From: Lactobacillus sp. ESL0791
GTDB taxonomy: Bacteria; Bacillota; Bacilli; Lactobacillales; Lactobacillaceae
Direction of reading: 5' to 3'
Assembly (NCBI RefSeq): GCF_029433255.1
Contig: NZ_JAQTHU010000001.1
Location: 1,798,001 to 1,862,000 of the forward strand
Length of the DNA stretch: 64,000 bases
Positions 1-8,963 of the stretch are shown one piece after another. A program made the translations under genes and the position numbers. The stretch's first letter is position 1. The number at the start of each line of letters is the position of its first letter. The notes below the pieces were generated by a model. That model searched no databases, was not told the origin of the DNA, and saw only the letters and a list, made by a program, of their open reading frames with translations.

Positions 1-23
1 AGCCGATTCCGGTTATTCTTCAT
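1..23 (-). CDS. ftsH: FtsH AAA+ membrane protease, N-terminal fragment
   Basis: Only the first seven codons lie in the window; they read MKNNRNR from an ATG at 23. A strong ribosome site (GGAGG, about six bases before the ATG) precedes it. The peptide fits the way FtsH begins in Lactobacillus, and ftsH normally lies downstream of tilS in this cluster. The identification therefore rests mainly on position. FtsH is the membrane-anchored, zinc-dependent AAA+ protease for membrane-protein quality control. In many relatives hpt lies between tilS and ftsH, and it is not here. Confidence 0.5.
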
Positions 24-113
24 AAAAAACCTCCGCAAAGTTTCTAAACATATACGCTTAAAAGTTTAACACAATTAGCATTAATGCTCTAATATTTTAT
101 AATTTCTTATTAT

Positions 114-1373
114 TTAGTACGCGTACAGATAGTAATGCCTATTCAAACGCGAAAAAGTTTGCTGCTTGTATGTCTGCTCAACGAATACGGGCTCTGTCCC
201 CGCATAAATCGTTAGACAAAAAGGCCGCAGATTTGCGGGAATGGAATTTTCCGCAAATTTTTTCTTGCTTTTTACATGCTGGCCATTTTGCAAAAGCAAT
301 TTTGCTCCCGCCGGCAGCGGACCGACAGCAAAATTCTGCTGCGGTTTGGCATAAAAGCTGCCCAGGCAGTGCAAGTCCTTATTGATGGTCGTTGTCAAAA
401 CTAGCTGACGACCGTTAAATGAAAACTGCTGGTCTAATTTCACCGGCAACCGCGCAGCAGTCGGCTGCAAGTTACCCCTGCTTAAATAAAAGTAGCCGCG
501 GTAAGTAACCAAAACGAATCCGGCTAAATGTTCATTTACCCGCAAATGCCATTTTTGCCAAATAAAGTGCTGCCAATAAAGTCGCTGCTGTGCACTCGTT
601 AAACCATTTAACGCCTGCACGGACAAACGATAAGCCACATTTAAGAATAACTGGGGTGGGCCAATTTTAGCAAATTCTTTGTCTATGAAACCGTTTAACA
701 AGGAAATTTTTTTACTAAAATTTAAGGCATTCTGACCCAATTTGGGATTTTCTTCTTTCAAAAGCGGCACAACGTGATGCCGCAGGCGATTGCGCTGCGT
801 ATCATCAGCCAAGTTGGTCTCATCGGTGACAAAAGCAATTTGATGAGCCTGATCGAAAGCAAGCAGTTCAGCTTTTGTCCAGGTAAGCAGCGGCCGCAAC
901 AAAATAACACCATGCATTGAGCCGACTGCCTGCAAACTGTTCATTTCGCTAGGATCTCCCGAACGAATAAACTTAAGCAGAATGTTTTCCAGCAGATCAT
1001 CGTTATGGTGCGCCGTCAGCAAATAGTCGCCGTGATATTGATTGACCGTTTCCACCAAAAAAGCATAACGTGCCTTTCTGGCGGCAGCTTCAACGCCCTT
1101 TTTTAGCGGCCCATGCCTCTGCCATTTTCCGCTAACAAAAACAATATCATGCTCAGCACAATATTGCTTAATTATTTTTGCTTCTTTAGCAGAATCAGCG
1201 CGCAGCTGGTGGTCAAAATGTGCCGCCACCAATTGAAAATGATAGCGGCGTTTTTCCTCATTGAGCAACGCCAACAGGGCCATCGAATCAGGTCCGGCAC
1301 TCACCGCCACCACTAATTTCCTATTTATAAGCGGCAAGTTATGTGCTTTAAAAAAATCAATAACTTGTTTCAT
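114..1373 (-). CDS. tilS: tRNA(Ile)-lysidine synthase TilS
   Basis: TilS attaches lysine to C34 of the CAU-anticodon isoleucine tRNA using ATP, so that it reads AUA; it is normally essential. The 419-residue protein opens with an N-type ATP-pyrophosphatase domain. Its P-loop, near residue 27, reads SAGPDS rather than the usual SGGxDS. The HHNDDLLEN segment near residue 122, typical of the family, is present. The C-terminal third is the poorly conserved tRNA-binding part. The gene overlaps the S1-domain gene before it by 17 bases and closes the pth-mfd-divIC run. Family identity is secure; only the Gly-to-Ala change in the P-loop is odd. Confidence 0.93.
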   Translation of the reverse strand: MKQVIDFFKAHNLPLINRKLVVAVSAGPDSMALLALLNEEKRRYHFQLVAAHFDHQLRADSAKEAKIIKQYCAEHDIVFVSGKWQRHGPLKKGVEAAARKARYAFLVETVNQYHGDYLLTAHHNDDLLENILLKFIRSGDPSEMNSLQAVGSMHGVILLRPLLTWTKAELLAFDQAHQIAFVTDETNLADDTQRNRLRHHVVPLLKEENPKLGQNALNFSKKISLLNGFIDKEFAKIGPPQLFLNVAYRLSVQALNGLTSAQQRLYWQHFIWQKWHLRVNEHLAGFVLVTYRGYFYLSRGNLQPTAARLPVKLDQQFSFNGRQLVLTTTINKDLHCLGSFYAKPQQNFAVGPLPAGAKLLLQNGQHVKSKKKFAENSIPANLRPFCLTIYAGTEPVFVEQTYKQQTFSRLNRHYYLYAY

Positions 1374-1725
1374 CAGCCAATTCTTTTTTCAGATATGTAA
1401 TTTCTTTTTTGGCATCTTTTAGTGTCTTGTTCATGACCTGCTCAAAGTCGGTAGTCTTAGTTTTGGAAAACTGGTTGAGCGGATCAATAAGCAGTGGATC
1501 ATTAACCCGCTTGAGCGAAAGCGCCAATTTGCCTTTAAAATTATGAATAACTACCACCCGGATTTCTTGTCCATTCCGAAAATTATGGCGCTCACGCAGC
1601 CAGTTTTCACCAAAATCATCGTGGTGGACTAGCCCCGACCGTCGACCCGGAAGGGTCAAAAAAATCCCAAGATCAGTTATGTTATTAATCACGCCAGTTA
1701 CCCGCTGGCCAACTTGGTACTTCAT
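1357..1725 (-). CDS. S1 RNA-binding domain protein (YabR-like)
   Basis: This 122-residue protein has an S1/OB-fold domain over residues 1-75 (KYQVGQRVTGVINNITDLG start, then SGLVHHDDF), followed by a charged helical tail. It resembles B. subtilis YabR, a small S1 protein of unclear role encoded between divIC and tilS. RNA or ribosome binding is the usual inference. The start codon overlaps the divIC stop by four bases (ATGA), so translation is probably coupled. The family assignment is clear, the cellular function is not. Confidence 0.88.
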   Translation of the reverse strand: MKYQVGQRVTGVINNITDLGIFLTLPGRRSGLVHHDDFGENWLRERHNFRNGQEIRVVVIHNFKGKLALSLKRVNDPLLIDPLNQFSKTKTTDFEQVMNKTLKDAKKEITYLKKELADETSY

Positions 1726-2099
1726 TGATCTGAATTGTTCTTTCTCGGTAAGTTAAATACTTTTTCATTCGGCTTCGAATAATAAAACTTCTCACGAATC
1801 AATTTCGCAACATAATCTGGATCTTTGAGATCGGCTTTTTTGGCAGCCAGATCCTTGCGCTGTCTGTTTACCTTTGTCAACGATTGCTTGGCTGCCTGCA
1901 CCTGACCGTCAATCCGCTTAGTCTTGGCAAGCATGATCGCAATTTGAATGCCTAAAATAACAACGATAATTGCAAAAACGGCAATAATCCGGTTGATTCG
2001 TACACGGTGTACTTCTCTTATTTTTTGTTTTTGCTTGCGCTTTAACCGGGCTCTCTGTTCTTCCGGGCTAAGCGAATTATAAATACGTGGTCCCCTCAT
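1722..2099 (-). CDS. divIC: Septum formation initiator DivIC/FtsB
   Basis: This is a 125-residue bitopic division protein. It has a basic cytoplasmic N-terminus (about 35 residues rich in Arg/Lys), one transmembrane helix at about residues 36-58, then an extracellular coiled coil at about 60-95 (VQAAKQSLTKVNRQRKDL region). The C-terminal FYYSKPNEKVF patch is typical of DivIC/FtsB. In Firmicutes it works with DivIB and FtsL at the septum. It lies between the S4-protein and S1-protein genes, as in B. subtilis, with 63 bases to the upstream gene and a four-base overlap downstream. Confidence 0.92.
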   Translation of the reverse strand: MRGPRIYNSLSPEEQRARLKRKQKQKIREVHRVRINRIIAVFAIIVVILGIQIAIMLAKTKRIDGQVQAAKQSLTKVNRQRKDLAAKKADLKDPDYVAKLIREKFYYSKPNEKVFNLPRKNNSDQ

Positions 2100-2162
2100 T
2101 AATCTCCCCTGCTTAGGCTAAAAATCTTAATCTAATTATAACAATTTACCGTTTAAAAGTCA

Positions 2163-2405
2163 TCAGTCAAGCAGTTCGTATAATTCACTGGCCTCAGCTT
2201 TTTTGGTGGTCTCACGAATGCTGCAGACCTTGGCCTTGACCTGTCTTGTGCCGTAGCCAACCTCAATCACATCGCCAATTTTAACATCGTAACTGGATTT
2301 GACAACCTTGTCGTTGACCTTGATCCGGCCTTGATCAGCCATCTCTTTGGCAATCGGACGCCGTTTAACTAGGCGTGATATCTTTAAAAATTTATCAATT
2401 CTCAT
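2163..2405 (-). CDS. S4-domain RNA-binding protein (HslR/YabO/RqcP type)
   Basis: This 80-residue protein consists essentially of one S4 domain (MRIDKFLKISRLVKRR start, later RIKVND and GDVIEV). Family members bind structured RNA; the B. subtilis relative RqcP acts in ribosome-associated quality control with RqcH, while E. coli Hsp15 binds free 50S subunits. The ATG at 2405 is chosen because AGAGG lies five bases upstream and the conserved MRIDKFL begins there; a longer in-frame start would run into the end of mfd. Eleven bases separate it from mfd. Confidence 0.9.
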   Translation of the reverse strand: MRIDKFLKISRLVKRRPIAKEMADQGRIKVNDKVVKSSYDVKIGDVIEVGYGTRQVKAKVCSIRETTKKAEASELYELLD

Positions 2406-2415
2406 TTTTACCTCT

Positions 2416-5400
2416 TTATCTTTGCACAATTTTGCCTGCCGCCTGCATAAAAGTCGTTAATTCATTAAACAGCATGCGGTTGGTCATGTCAGTTGGCAGT
2501 TCAAGCAGAATCACCAAGCGCTTTTCCCGTGTCATGCTGATGCGCGCCTTCAGATTAACGTGCTCAAGCGCCTTAAAAATGTTGGGGCCTTCAAGTTCAC
2601 GCGAAGCGTGATTATTAAATTCCACTTTAACTTTAGCACCATTTTTGATAATGTTAACTGCTTGCGCATAATCCGCGGCAGCTTTTAGGCCCGAAACAGC
2701 CAGCAAGTTTTCCACAGGGGCCGGATAATCGCCGAAGCGGTCAATCAGCTCATCCTTAATTTCTGCTAGTTCATCCTGTTCGGTAACTGACTTGATTTTT
2801 TTATAAAATTCGATTTTCTCTTCCTGGTCAGCAATGTAAGTATCAGGAATGTAAGCCTCAAGCCCGAGGGCAATTTCGGCATTAGACCGTTTATGCTTCT
2901 TTTTGCCTTTGCGCTGCTTAATGGCATCACTGAGCATCTGCGAATAAAGGTCGTAGCCGACACTGTCAATAAAGCCGTGCTGCTGGGCACCCAACATGTT
3001 GCCGGCCCCGCGAATTGATAAATCGCGCATGGCAATTTTAAACCCAGATCCCAACTCGGTAAAATCACGAATGGCATCCAAGCGCTTTTCACCGACTTCT
3101 GTCAAGACCTTATTCGGCTGATAAAGAAAGTAGGCGTAGGCAAGCCGGGCGCTGCGACCGATCCGGCCTCGAAGCTGGTAGAGCTGGCTCAAACCGTAAT
3201 GATCGGCATTTTCAACAATCATCGTGTTAACGTTAGGCATATCAATCCCGGTCTCAATGATTGTCGTGGTCACCAGAACGTCAAACTCCCGGTTCAAAAA
3301 GCGATAAAGGATATCTTCCATTTGATTTTGGCTCATGCGCCCGTGCACACTAGCAATTCGCGCTTGAGGAATCAGTTTTTGCAGCTCTTCCACAACCTCA
3401 TCAATATCGCTAATGCGGTTGTGTAAATAGAAGACTTGACCGCCGCGCTGCATCTCACGCAGACAGGCGTCCTTAATTACACTGGGAAGCTGTTCCATTA
3501 CATAGGTCTGAATCGGGTAACGGTTGGCCGGCGGTGTTTCCATCACGGACAAGTCGCGCACGCCGACCATCGACATGTGCAAGGTGCGCGGAATCGGCGT
3601 TGCTGTCAGCGTCAAGACGTCAATGTTAGCCTTTAATTCCTTCAATTTTTCCTTGTGCTTGACGCCAAAACGCTGTTCCTCGTCAACAATCAGCAAACCC
3701 AGATTCTTAAACTGTACATCTTTTGACAAGAGACGGTGCGTCCCCACGACGAGGTCAATTTTCCCGGATTTAAGTCCGGCAATTATTTTCTTGGATTCGG
3801 CTGGTGTCTGAAAGCGCGAAAGCATGGCAAAATTCACTGGAAAATCTTTAAAACGATCCTGGATCGTCTCGTAATGCTGCTGAGCCAGAATCGTCGTCGG
3901 CACCAAGAAAGCGACCTGCTTATTATCTTCGATTGCCTTAAAAGCAGCCCGCAGCGCCACTTCGGTTTTACCAAAACCAACATCCCCAACAAGCAGGCGG
4001 TCCATCGGCTTGTCTTGTTCCATGTCCGCCTTGATTTCCTTAATTGACCGCAGTTGATCCGGCGTCTCAACGTAAGGAAATTCGGCTTCAAACTTGCGTT
4101 GCAAGTCGTCATCCGGCAAAAAGGCATGCCCTTTCTCAGATTCACGCTTGGCATACAAGTCAATCAAATCATCGGCAATGTCCTCAACCTTTGACTGCAC
4201 TTTGCGCTTGGTTTTCGCCCACTCGCTGCCGCCCAGCTTATTAATTCGCGGCCGTTTTCCTTCTGAAGCAACATATTTCTGTACCAGGCCCAGCTGGTCA
4301 GCCGGAACAAACAGCTGGTCGCCGTGCTGGTAGGTAATAGTAATGTAGTCACGCTTAGTGCCATTACTTTCCAGTGTCTTGATGCCCTCAAAACGGCCAA
4401 TGCCGTGGTTGACATGCACAACATAGTCACCGGGTTTTAATTCTGTATAATTGCGCAGGCGCTGGGCATTTTCCAGTGTCTTGATCCGCTTTTTATGTTG
4501 AACTTGCTGGTTAAACAGCTCACGTTCCGTCAAAAAGACAAGTTTAACGGTCGGCAGCACAAAACCACTAGCAAACGCACCAACAACAATTTGTGTGCGG
4601 CCCTGAAGCAAATCATCTGCTGGGACAACCGGAATATTCATGTCAAAATCGGCCATTGTCTGACTGATTTGCTGTGCCCTTTTTTCATTATCAGCCTGCA
4701 AAATTACCGTTTGCCCGGTTTTCTGGTAGGCTTCAAGCTGGGTTTTAATCAGCGGCATTTGACTGAAAAATTGGTCAGCTTCCCTTGTCTGCCAGTTAAA
4801 CAGCTGACCCAAGCGAAGCCGGCCCATGCTGCGCTGAAAAAGTGAAAAATAAACGTGATGGTGCTGGTCGCGAGACCAAGTTTTAGCAAAATTGGCGCGA
4901 ATTTCCTGCCCCGGCAGCATTGCACCGGTTTTCAATTCATCATCAATAAAACCGGCATTCTGCTGGTCAACAGTTTTTACCGCCTGACTAATTAAGGGCC
5001 AATCGTCTAACAGAATTACACCTTTTTTGGCAAAATAAGCAAGCAGACTTGTCGGCTCTTCCAGCAAATAATCAACCAAGAAAGAATAATTTTGCGGCAA
5101 AGTATTATCTTTTAATTGGTCCAAGACACCGGTAAAGTGGTCAGACACCGCTTTTTCCGGTGCTGGGGCATCGGCCATTGCTGCCGTAATCTTATCTGCT
5201 GCCCGCTGAAAAGCGGCCGGCACAAACACCCGGTCTAATGCCGGCGTAATCGTTACTTGCACAACTTCCTTTTTACTGCGCTGGGTAGACAAGTCAAATT
5301 CCTTGATAGTATCAATTTCGTCACCAAAAAATTCAATTCGCACCGGGAATTCCCGATCCAACGGATAAACATCCAGAATATCACCACGCAAAGCAAATTC

Positions 5401-5910
5401 GCCGGGTTTGGCGACCAAATTCTGCCGCTGATAACCAACAGAAACAAGAAATGCGGTTAATTCCTGCAAATCATATTCATTACCCGGAAGCAGTTCACGT
5501 TGGGCCTGAGCAAATTCCGCCGGTAAGGATAATTTATACTGCAGTGCCTGCGGTGTCACTACAACAATGCCCGGTTTTCCCGAAAGTAAAAAATTCAGGG
5601 CCTGAACCCGGCTGCTCAGTTCATCGGGGGAGCTAACTGCGGTTTGTGTGGCGATCGTCGCATCCACCGGAAACGACTGTACCTGGTCATCTGCCATAAT
5701 ACCGCTTAGTGCACCAGTTAATTTTTGGGCTTTATTTTCATTTTCTTCAACCAAAAGTACCGGCACCTGGAGCTGCGTGACCATTTGCTTTAACAGCAGA
5801 CTAAAAGCACCGGCATTGGCGCCAGTGATCAGTGAATTTTTTACTTGTTCAGTTTTGCCAATAAAATTGCGCAGCTCTTTATCTTGCGCAACGATTTCTG
5901 TTAATTGCAT
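2416..5910 (-). CDS. mfd: Transcription-repair coupling factor Mfd
   Basis: Mfd displaces RNA polymerase stalled at DNA lesions and recruits UvrA. The 1164-residue length is normal for the family. In order: a UvrB-like degenerate N-terminal module (to about 350), the RNA-polymerase-interaction domain around 490-560 (GDYVVHVNHGIGRFEGI), a superfamily-2 translocase with Walker A GDVGFGKTE (about residue 645), Walker B DEEQRFG, TLTATPIPRTL and the RGRIGRS motif, then the C-terminal D7 domain. It starts one base after the pth stop and is translated with it. No damage to any motif is visible. Confidence 0.97.
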   Translation of the reverse strand: MQLTEIVAQDKELRNFIGKTEQVKNSLITGANAGAFSLLLKQMVTQLQVPVLLVEENENKAQKLTGALSGIMADDQVQSFPVDATIATQTAVSSPDELSSRVQALNFLLSGKPGIVVVTPQALQYKLSLPAEFAQAQRELLPGNEYDLQELTAFLVSVGYQRQNLVAKPGEFALRGDILDVYPLDREFPVRIEFFGDEIDTIKEFDLSTQRSKKEVVQVTITPALDRVFVPAAFQRAADKITAAMADAPAPEKAVSDHFTGVLDQLKDNTLPQNYSFLVDYLLEEPTSLLAYFAKKGVILLDDWPLISQAVKTVDQQNAGFIDDELKTGAMLPGQEIRANFAKTWSRDQHHHVYFSLFQRSMGRLRLGQLFNWQTREADQFFSQMPLIKTQLEAYQKTGQTVILQADNEKRAQQISQTMADFDMNIPVVPADDLLQGRTQIVVGAFASGFVLPTVKLVFLTERELFNQQVQHKKRIKTLENAQRLRNYTELKPGDYVVHVNHGIGRFEGIKTLESNGTKRDYITITYQHGDQLFVPADQLGLVQKYVASEGKRPRINKLGGSEWAKTKRKVQSKVEDIADDLIDLYAKRESEKGHAFLPDDDLQRKFEAEFPYVETPDQLRSIKEIKADMEQDKPMDRLLVGDVGFGKTEVALRAAFKAIEDNKQVAFLVPTTILAQQHYETIQDRFKDFPVNFAMLSRFQTPAESKKIIAGLKSGKIDLVVGTHRLLSKDVQFKNLGLLIVDEEQRFGVKHKEKLKELKANIDVLTLTATPIPRTLHMSMVGVRDLSVMETPPANRYPIQTYVMEQLPSVIKDACLREMQRGGQVFYLHNRISDIDEVVEELQKLIPQARIASVHGRMSQNQMEDILYRFLNREFDVLVTTTIIETGIDMPNVNTMIVENADHYGLSQLYQLRGRIGRSARLAYAYFLYQPNKVLTEVGEKRLDAIRDFTELGSGFKIAMRDLSIRGAGNMLGAQQHGFIDSVGYDLYSQMLSDAIKQRKGKKKHKRSNAEIALGLEAYIPDTYIADQEEKIEFYKKIKSVTEQDELAEIKDELIDRFGDYPAPVENLLAVSGLKAAADYAQAVNIIKNGAKVKVEFNNHASRELEGPNIFKALEHVNLKARISMTREKRLVILLELPTDMTNRMLFNELTTFMQAAGKIVQR

Positions 5911-5911
5911 G

Positions 5912-6469
5912 CTAATTATACTTATTCATCAGGTATTGGCAGCTTTTACCAGCAATAAAATCGGCAATGATCTCACCACTGGTGGCAAAAGCCGCATCCA
6001 TCAACTTCTGTTGCTCATCGTTAAACGGTGTCAAAACCCATGAAACCACCGTCGCCTTTTCCGGATGGCGAATACCGATCTTCAGCCGATTGAACTTGTC
6101 TGTTCCCAGGTCACGGATGATGCTTTTTATCCCGTTGTGCCCACCGGACTTGCCGCCGGCACGAAGCCGGATCTTACCAATCGGCATGTCCATATCATCA
6201 TGAATAATCATAATGTCTTCCGGCTTAACTTTGAAAAAATTAGCTACTTGGGCAACTGAGCGGCCCGAATCATTCATAAAAGTCTGCGGTTCAAGAAAGA
6301 TGGCATCTTCACCTGCAACCTTTTGCTTGGTCCACAAGCCTTCAAACTTGTCCTTGTCTAGGGCTAAATTATTTTTGCGCAAATAATTATCCAACGCCAT
6401 AAATCCGGTATTGTGCTTAGTTTGATCATATTTCTTCCCGGGGTTGCCTAACCCTGCAATAATTTTCAT
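5912..6469 (-). CDS. pth: Peptidyl-tRNA hydrolase
   Basis: Pth releases peptides from prematurely dissociated peptidyl-tRNA. The 185-residue product has the family residues: Asn in GLGNPG, catalytic His in KHNTGF (about residue 20), Asp in HDDMD (about 93) and the SGGHNGIKS segment (about 110). The start at 6469 is preferred because the protein then begins MKIIAGLGNPG and GAGGGG lies about six bases upstream; an ATG five codons earlier would put the ribosome site inside the gene. It heads the operon down to tilS, and its promoter faces away from the CBS-domain gene. Confidence 0.96.
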   Translation of the reverse strand: MKIIAGLGNPGKKYDQTKHNTGFMALDNYLRKNNLALDKDKFEGLWTKQKVAGEDAIFLEPQTFMNDSGRSVAQVANFFKVKPEDIMIIHDDMDMPIGKIRLRAGGKSGGHNGIKSIIRDLGTDKFNRLKIGIRHPEKATVVSWVLTPFNDEQQKLMDAAFATSGEIIADFIAGKSCQYLMNKYN

Positions 6470-6498
6470 TTCTATTCCCCTCATACATTATCTTATTA

Positions 6499-6507
6499 AT
6501 GATAGCA
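6499..6507 (-). promoter_or_regulatory. Extended -10 promoter of the pth-mfd-tilS operon
   Basis: On the minus strand the box reads TGCTATCAT, an extended -10 element, about 30 bases before the pth start. No convincing -35 is seen. Confidence 0.45.
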
Positions 6508-6594
6508 CAACCGCTAACTAAAATAGTGCGCAAAAATCAGGTATAGATAATTCAAAAGATGATTTTAATGTTTATTTAATTTCTACTATTTCTA

Positions 6595-6603
6595 TGATAT
6601 AAT
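6595..6603 (+). promoter_or_regulatory. Extended -10 promoter of the CBS-ACT gene
   Basis: The box reads TGATATAAT, a perfect extended -10 (TGnTATAAT), 32 bases before the start codon; the -35 region is poor. The ribosome site GGAGG follows at about 6622. Confidence 0.55.
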
Positions 6604-6635
6604 TACAAAGAATATTTTGGAATGGAGGCAAGCGC

Positions 6636-7340
6636 ATGCTTATCAAATCTTCAGTTATTAAAAAAGATTACTTAACAACAGTTAATGAACACGTGACTCT
6701 TGAGGAAGCCCTGAAAATCCTTGAAGATTCCGGTTTTAGGTGTGTGCCGATTTTAGATGATACCGGAACAATCTTTCGGGGCAACATCTACAAGATGCAC
6801 ATCTACCGCCACAAATCCCAGGGCGGCGATATGAGTCTGCCAGTTACTTATCTACTTAAAAACGCAACTAAGACAATCAAGGTTAATTCACCGTTTTTCA
6901 AGGTTTTCTTTACCATCAAAGATTTACCTTATATCGCTGTGCTAGACGAAGACAATAAGTTTTACGGTATCTTAACCCACTCCAAACTGTTAGACATGCT
7001 GTCTGATGCTTGGAATGTCAAAAATGGTTCCTATGTTTTGACCGTCTTGACAGATGACTCGCGGGGCAATTTAGTTAAAATGTCCAAAATCATCACTAAA
7101 TACTGTAACATCGCAGGAACAATGACTTTGGATGCTTCGGCTGGTCAATTAGGCGGCAATTTTGTCCGCAGAATTTTGTTTACCTTACCTGCTGGTGTCA
7201 GCGAAGAAACATTGAAGGAGATCGTCAGCAAGTTGGACCACAAGGGGTATGTGGTTTCCGAGATCGAAGACCTGCAAGCAGGAATGACCTTGATGAGCGA
7301 CGAAAATCCGGGCGTTTACATTAATCAAGAGAAGAAATAA
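6636..7340 (+). CDS. CBS-pair/ACT-like protein, probable cyclic di-AMP receptor (CbpA-like)
   Basis: The 234-residue soluble protein has two CBS motifs: about residues 1-60 (VNEHVTLEEALKILEDSG, VPILDD) and 75-125 (DLPYIAVLDEDNKFYGILTH). An ACT-like C-terminal half follows (SYVLTVLTDDSRGNLVKMSK, about 135-215). The same order is known for Listeria CbpA (Lmo0553), a cyclic di-AMP binding protein of unknown output, so nucleotide sensing is the best inference. The gene stands alone, divergent from pth, with its own promoter and terminator. A general metabolic CBS protein binding AMP or ATP is the alternative. Confidence 0.6.
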   Translation: MLIKSSVIKKDYLTTVNEHVTLEEALKILEDSGFRCVPILDDTGTIFRGNIYKMHIYRHKSQGGDMSLPVTYLLKNATKTIKVNSPFFKVFFTIKDLPYIAVLDEDNKFYGILTHSKLLDMLSDAWNVKNGSYVLTVLTDDSRGNLVKMSKIITKYCNIAGTMTLDASAGQLGGNFVRRILFTLPAGVSEETLKEIVSKLDHKGYVVSEIEDLQAGMTLMSDENPGVYINQEKK

Positions 7341-7353
7341 ATATTTTTTAAGC

Positions 7354-7388
7354 AAAAAACTTTTCCAAGAGAACGGAAAAGTTTTTTT
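7354..7388. terminator. Bidirectional terminator between the CBS-ACT gene and alr
   Basis: AAAACTTTTCC pairs with GGAAAAGTTTT around an eight-base loop, with A runs on the left and T runs on the right, so it can serve both converging genes. Confidence 0.85.
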
Positions 7389-7398
7389 ATGCCTAAAA

Positions 7399-8529
7399 TT
7401 ATTCATTATCATAGACGCGCGGCAAGCGGTCATTGAGCATGCAGGCCACCTCGTAGTGAATTGTGTCCAAATAGTCAGCGGCCGCTTTAATGTTATTGGG
7501 TTCTGCCGGGTCATTAGAAATCAGAACAACCTTGGTCCCGACTGGCATGGTCTGCGGCAAACGCACCATGAACTGGTCCATGCACACCCGCCCGACAATT
7601 GGGCAGTAACTATCGCCCACTTTTACCTTAAAACCCTGAAACTTGCGCAGCCAGCCATCGGCGTAACCTACCGGCACGGTGCCAATAACTTGGTCGCCAT
7701 CGGCCACGTAAGTCGAGCCATAGCCGACACCGTCGCCCTGATGAATAATTTTAACATGTGTCAATTCGCTGACTAATGACAGCGCTGGCCGTAATTTTAG
7801 GGCAGCGTGCAAATCTGGACTGGCCGGATTAGAAGATGGATTCAAGCCATAGATACCAATGCCGAAACGAACGATATCACTCGGGACATTTTTGTCAAAA
7901 ACGCTTGCGGCAGTATTATCCACATGGATCCACTTCGGCTTAATTGTCAGCAGTTCTTTCATATGGTTAAAACGTGCAACCTGCTTTTGGAAATACCGCT
8001 CATCACTGCTGTCGGCCGAGGCAAAATGAGTAAACATGCCTTCGATAAAGAAAGATTTGTTGGCCGTTAAAAATTTGTTAGCCGCAACAAATTCGTCATC
8101 TTCACTAAAACCAATTCGACCCATTCCGGAATCAATTGCTAAATGAATCTTCAGCTGCAGCTGTTCTTCTTGCAAAAACTGTTCAGCCTGCTTTAGCCAA
8201 GCAAGATTAGGTACGGCTAGCGAAACATCATGGACTGCCGCTAGCGGTGCATCTTCCGCAGGTGTAACGCCTAAAACTAAAATCGGCTTAACAATTCCTG
8301 CCTGCCGCAACTCCAACGCCTCATCAAGAAGCGCCACACAAAAGCCATCTGCGCCAGCTTTAAGGGCGGTTTTGGCCACTGGAATCGCACCATGACCATA
8401 TGCATTAGCCTTGACCACCGCAAATAATTTCTGCTTAGGCTTCAACCGTTTAACTTCTTCTGCAACATTTTCTCTAATTGCGCTCAAATCGACCCGAACA
8501 ACTGCGGGCCGGTGCCTGCCTGGAACCAT
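7399..8529 (-). CDS. alr: Alanine racemase
   Basis: This PLP enzyme interconverts L- and D-alanine for cell wall and teichoic acid synthesis. The PLP lysine lies in [10 protein letters not shown] (about residue 39), and the second catalytic base, Tyr, in GVGYGSTY (about 268). Length (376) is typical. The ATG overlaps the stop codon of acpS by one base, the usual acpS-alr pair of lactobacilli, so expression is coupled to holo-ACP synthase. The MVPGRHRP opening is normal for the group. Confidence 0.96.
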   Translation of the reverse strand: MVPGRHRPAVVRVDLSAIRENVAEEVKRLKPKQKLFAVVKANAYGHGAIPVAKTALKAGADGFCVALLDEALELRQAGIVKPILVLGVTPAEDAPLAAVHDVSLAVPNLAWLKQAEQFLQEEQLQLKIHLAIDSGMGRIGFSEDDEFVAANKFLTANKSFFIEGMFTHFASADSSDERYFQKQVARFNHMKELLTIKPKWIHVDNTAASVFDKNVPSDIVRFGIGIYGLNPSSNPASPDLHAALKLRPALSLVSELTHVKIIHQGDGVGYGSTYVADGDQVIGTVPVGYADGWLRKFQGFKVKVGDSYCPIVGRVCMDQFMVRLPQTMPVGTKVVLISNDPAEPNNIKAAADYLDTIHYEVACMLNDRLPRVYDNE

Positions 8530-8885
8530 TATTCTTCCTCCAAAACTACCAATGTAACAATTTCGTGATTATCGTGCGAAATGCTGGGAAAAATCTTGCC
8601 GGAAAACTTGGTCGACGTCATCACCGGATGTCCAACATCATTCCACAGTGTTTCCACATCCTGCAGACCGACCTCTTTGCCCAAGCCTGTTCCCATTGCC
8701 TTCGAAAAGGATTCCTTGAGTGAAAAGCGTCCGCCCAAATATTCCACCTTGCGTTTGCCCTGCATTTTTTTGTACTGGGCAAATTCATTTGGTGTCAAAA
8801 CTTTCTTGGCAAAAGAATCGCCGCGAGCAACAATTTTTTTGACCCGAGCAACTTCCACGACATCAATTCCTACACCTTTAATCAT
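8529..8885 (-). CDS. acpS: Holo-[acyl-carrier-protein] synthase
   Basis: AcpS moves 4-phosphopantetheine from CoA to the serine of ACP. The 118-residue protein has the magnesium-binding Asp in [12 protein letters not shown] and the Glu of [13 protein letters not shown] (about residue 58), both diagnostic. It acts on the acpP product encoded at the right end of this window. GAGGT lies just before the start. The gene is followed directly by alr. Confidence 0.95.
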   Translation of the reverse strand: MIKGVGIDVVEVARVKKIVARGDSFAKKVLTPNEFAQYKKMQGKRKVEYLGGRFSLKESFSKAMGTGLGKEVGLQDVETLWNDVGHPVMTSTKFSGKIFPSISHDNHEIVTLVVLEEE

Positions 8886-8908
8886 TTTTCTACCTCATAC
8901 AAAAAATA

Positions 8909-8935
8909 ATTATAATCTAAAAAATGAGTTGTAAA
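8909..8935 (-). promoter_or_regulatory. Possible acpS-alr promoter
   Basis: TTTACA and a perfect TATAAT are 15 bases apart on the minus strand, 24 bases before acpS. The short spacer and overlap with the cshA terminator make this tentative. Confidence 0.3.
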
Positions 8936-8954
8936 TTAAAACAACTCATTTTTA
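8919..8954 (-). terminator. Terminator of cshA
   Basis: A 12-13 bp stem (AAAATGAGTTGT with ACAACTCATTTT) ends in a T run on the minus strand, ten bases after the helicase stop codon. Confidence 0.85.
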
Positions 8955-8963
8955 TAAGAAAGA

